Below the pieces are notes generated by a model. That model made no database searches. It had not been told where the DNA came from and saw only the letters and a list, made by a program, of their open reading frames with translations. A stretch of DNA of 5,577 nt from Candidatus Heimdallarchaeota archaeon (GTDB taxonomy: Archaea > Asgardarchaeota > Njordarchaeia > Njordarchaeales > JAMOTR01): NCBI GenBank assembly GCA_027068385.1, contig JAMOTR010000052.1, positions 1 through 5,577 of the forward strand. The letters run 5' to 3'. Below, in pieces: positions 5,552 through 5,577 of this stretch. Position 1 is the first letter of the stretch. The number at the start of each line of letters is the position of its first letter. A program made the position numbers and the translations under genes.

Positions 5552-5577
5552 AGCGGATCTTTTCGTTTATCATCGCC

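Noticed and set aside
1..5577. Six proteins truly lacking tryptophan under the standard code
   Set aside because: A conserved amidohydrolase with Arg at several normally Trp positions, always by the same codon CGG, is far less likely than CGG meaning Trp.
1..5577. Loss of TGG as a sequencing, assembly or base-modification artefact
   Set aside because: TGG is plentiful out of frame and on both strands; only in-frame codons are affected, in genes on both strands.
1..5577. CGG edited to UGG in the mRNA, as in plant mitochondria
   Set aside because: Editing would leave many genomic TGG codons unchanged; none is seen. It cannot be fully excluded without RNA data.
5550..5577. 3' end of a convergent minus-strand gene (codons ending in CGC TAA at 5550-5552)
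   Set aside because: The frame fits and the T-run would lie at the junction, but 28 bases are too few to support a gene.

Overview
The window looks like a piece of the chromosome of a hyperthermophilic archaeon, most likely in the Thermoproteota (crenarchaeal) range. The protein products are rich in E, K, V, I and Y, and ATA, AGG, CTA and TTA codons are common. Three genes have TATA boxes 21-28 bases ahead of their ATG, which is the layout of leaderless archaeal transcripts. Ferredoxin-MinD proteins and OB-fold plus winged-helix proteins are also typical of archaea. The exact lineage is a guess.

Layout. (1) Positions 1-1320, + strand: the 3' part of a large gene that fuses two MinD-type ATPase modules, the second carrying an inserted 2x[4Fe-4S] ferredoxin. 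(2) Positions 1081-3697, - strand: a run of three genes. An amidohydrolase of the MTA/SAH deaminase type comes first, then a small OB-fold/winged-helix protein, then a membrane-anchored unknown protein joined to it by an ATGA overlap. The last gene runs 240 bases into the 3' end of the MinD gene on the opposite strand. (3) Positions 3698-3783: a compact divergent promoter region. (4) Positions 3784-5541, + strand: a polytopic membrane protein, then a secreted, glycosylation-site-rich, C-terminally anchored protein, ending at a run of nine T. There is no intergenic stretch over 300 bases, and I see no tRNA, rRNA, CRISPR array or mobile element.

The main result is about the genetic code. In roughly 1,800 codons from six genes there is not one in-frame TGG, so standard translation gives six proteins with no tryptophan at all. 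In-frame CGG occurs 30 times (about 1.7%), close to a normal Trp frequency. In the one gene whose family I know well (the deaminase), four of its eight CGG codons fall where relatives usually have Trp: the EWL, IWP, EW-x-G and AHxVW positions. Conserved Arg positions there use CGC. CGA is also absent from the well-supported coding sequence. TGG is common out of frame, so this is a codon-level effect and not a sequencing artefact. The simplest reading is that this organism reads CGG as Trp and has given up TGG: the Trp codon has moved. All protein sequences discussed here should therefore be read with CGG as probable Trp.
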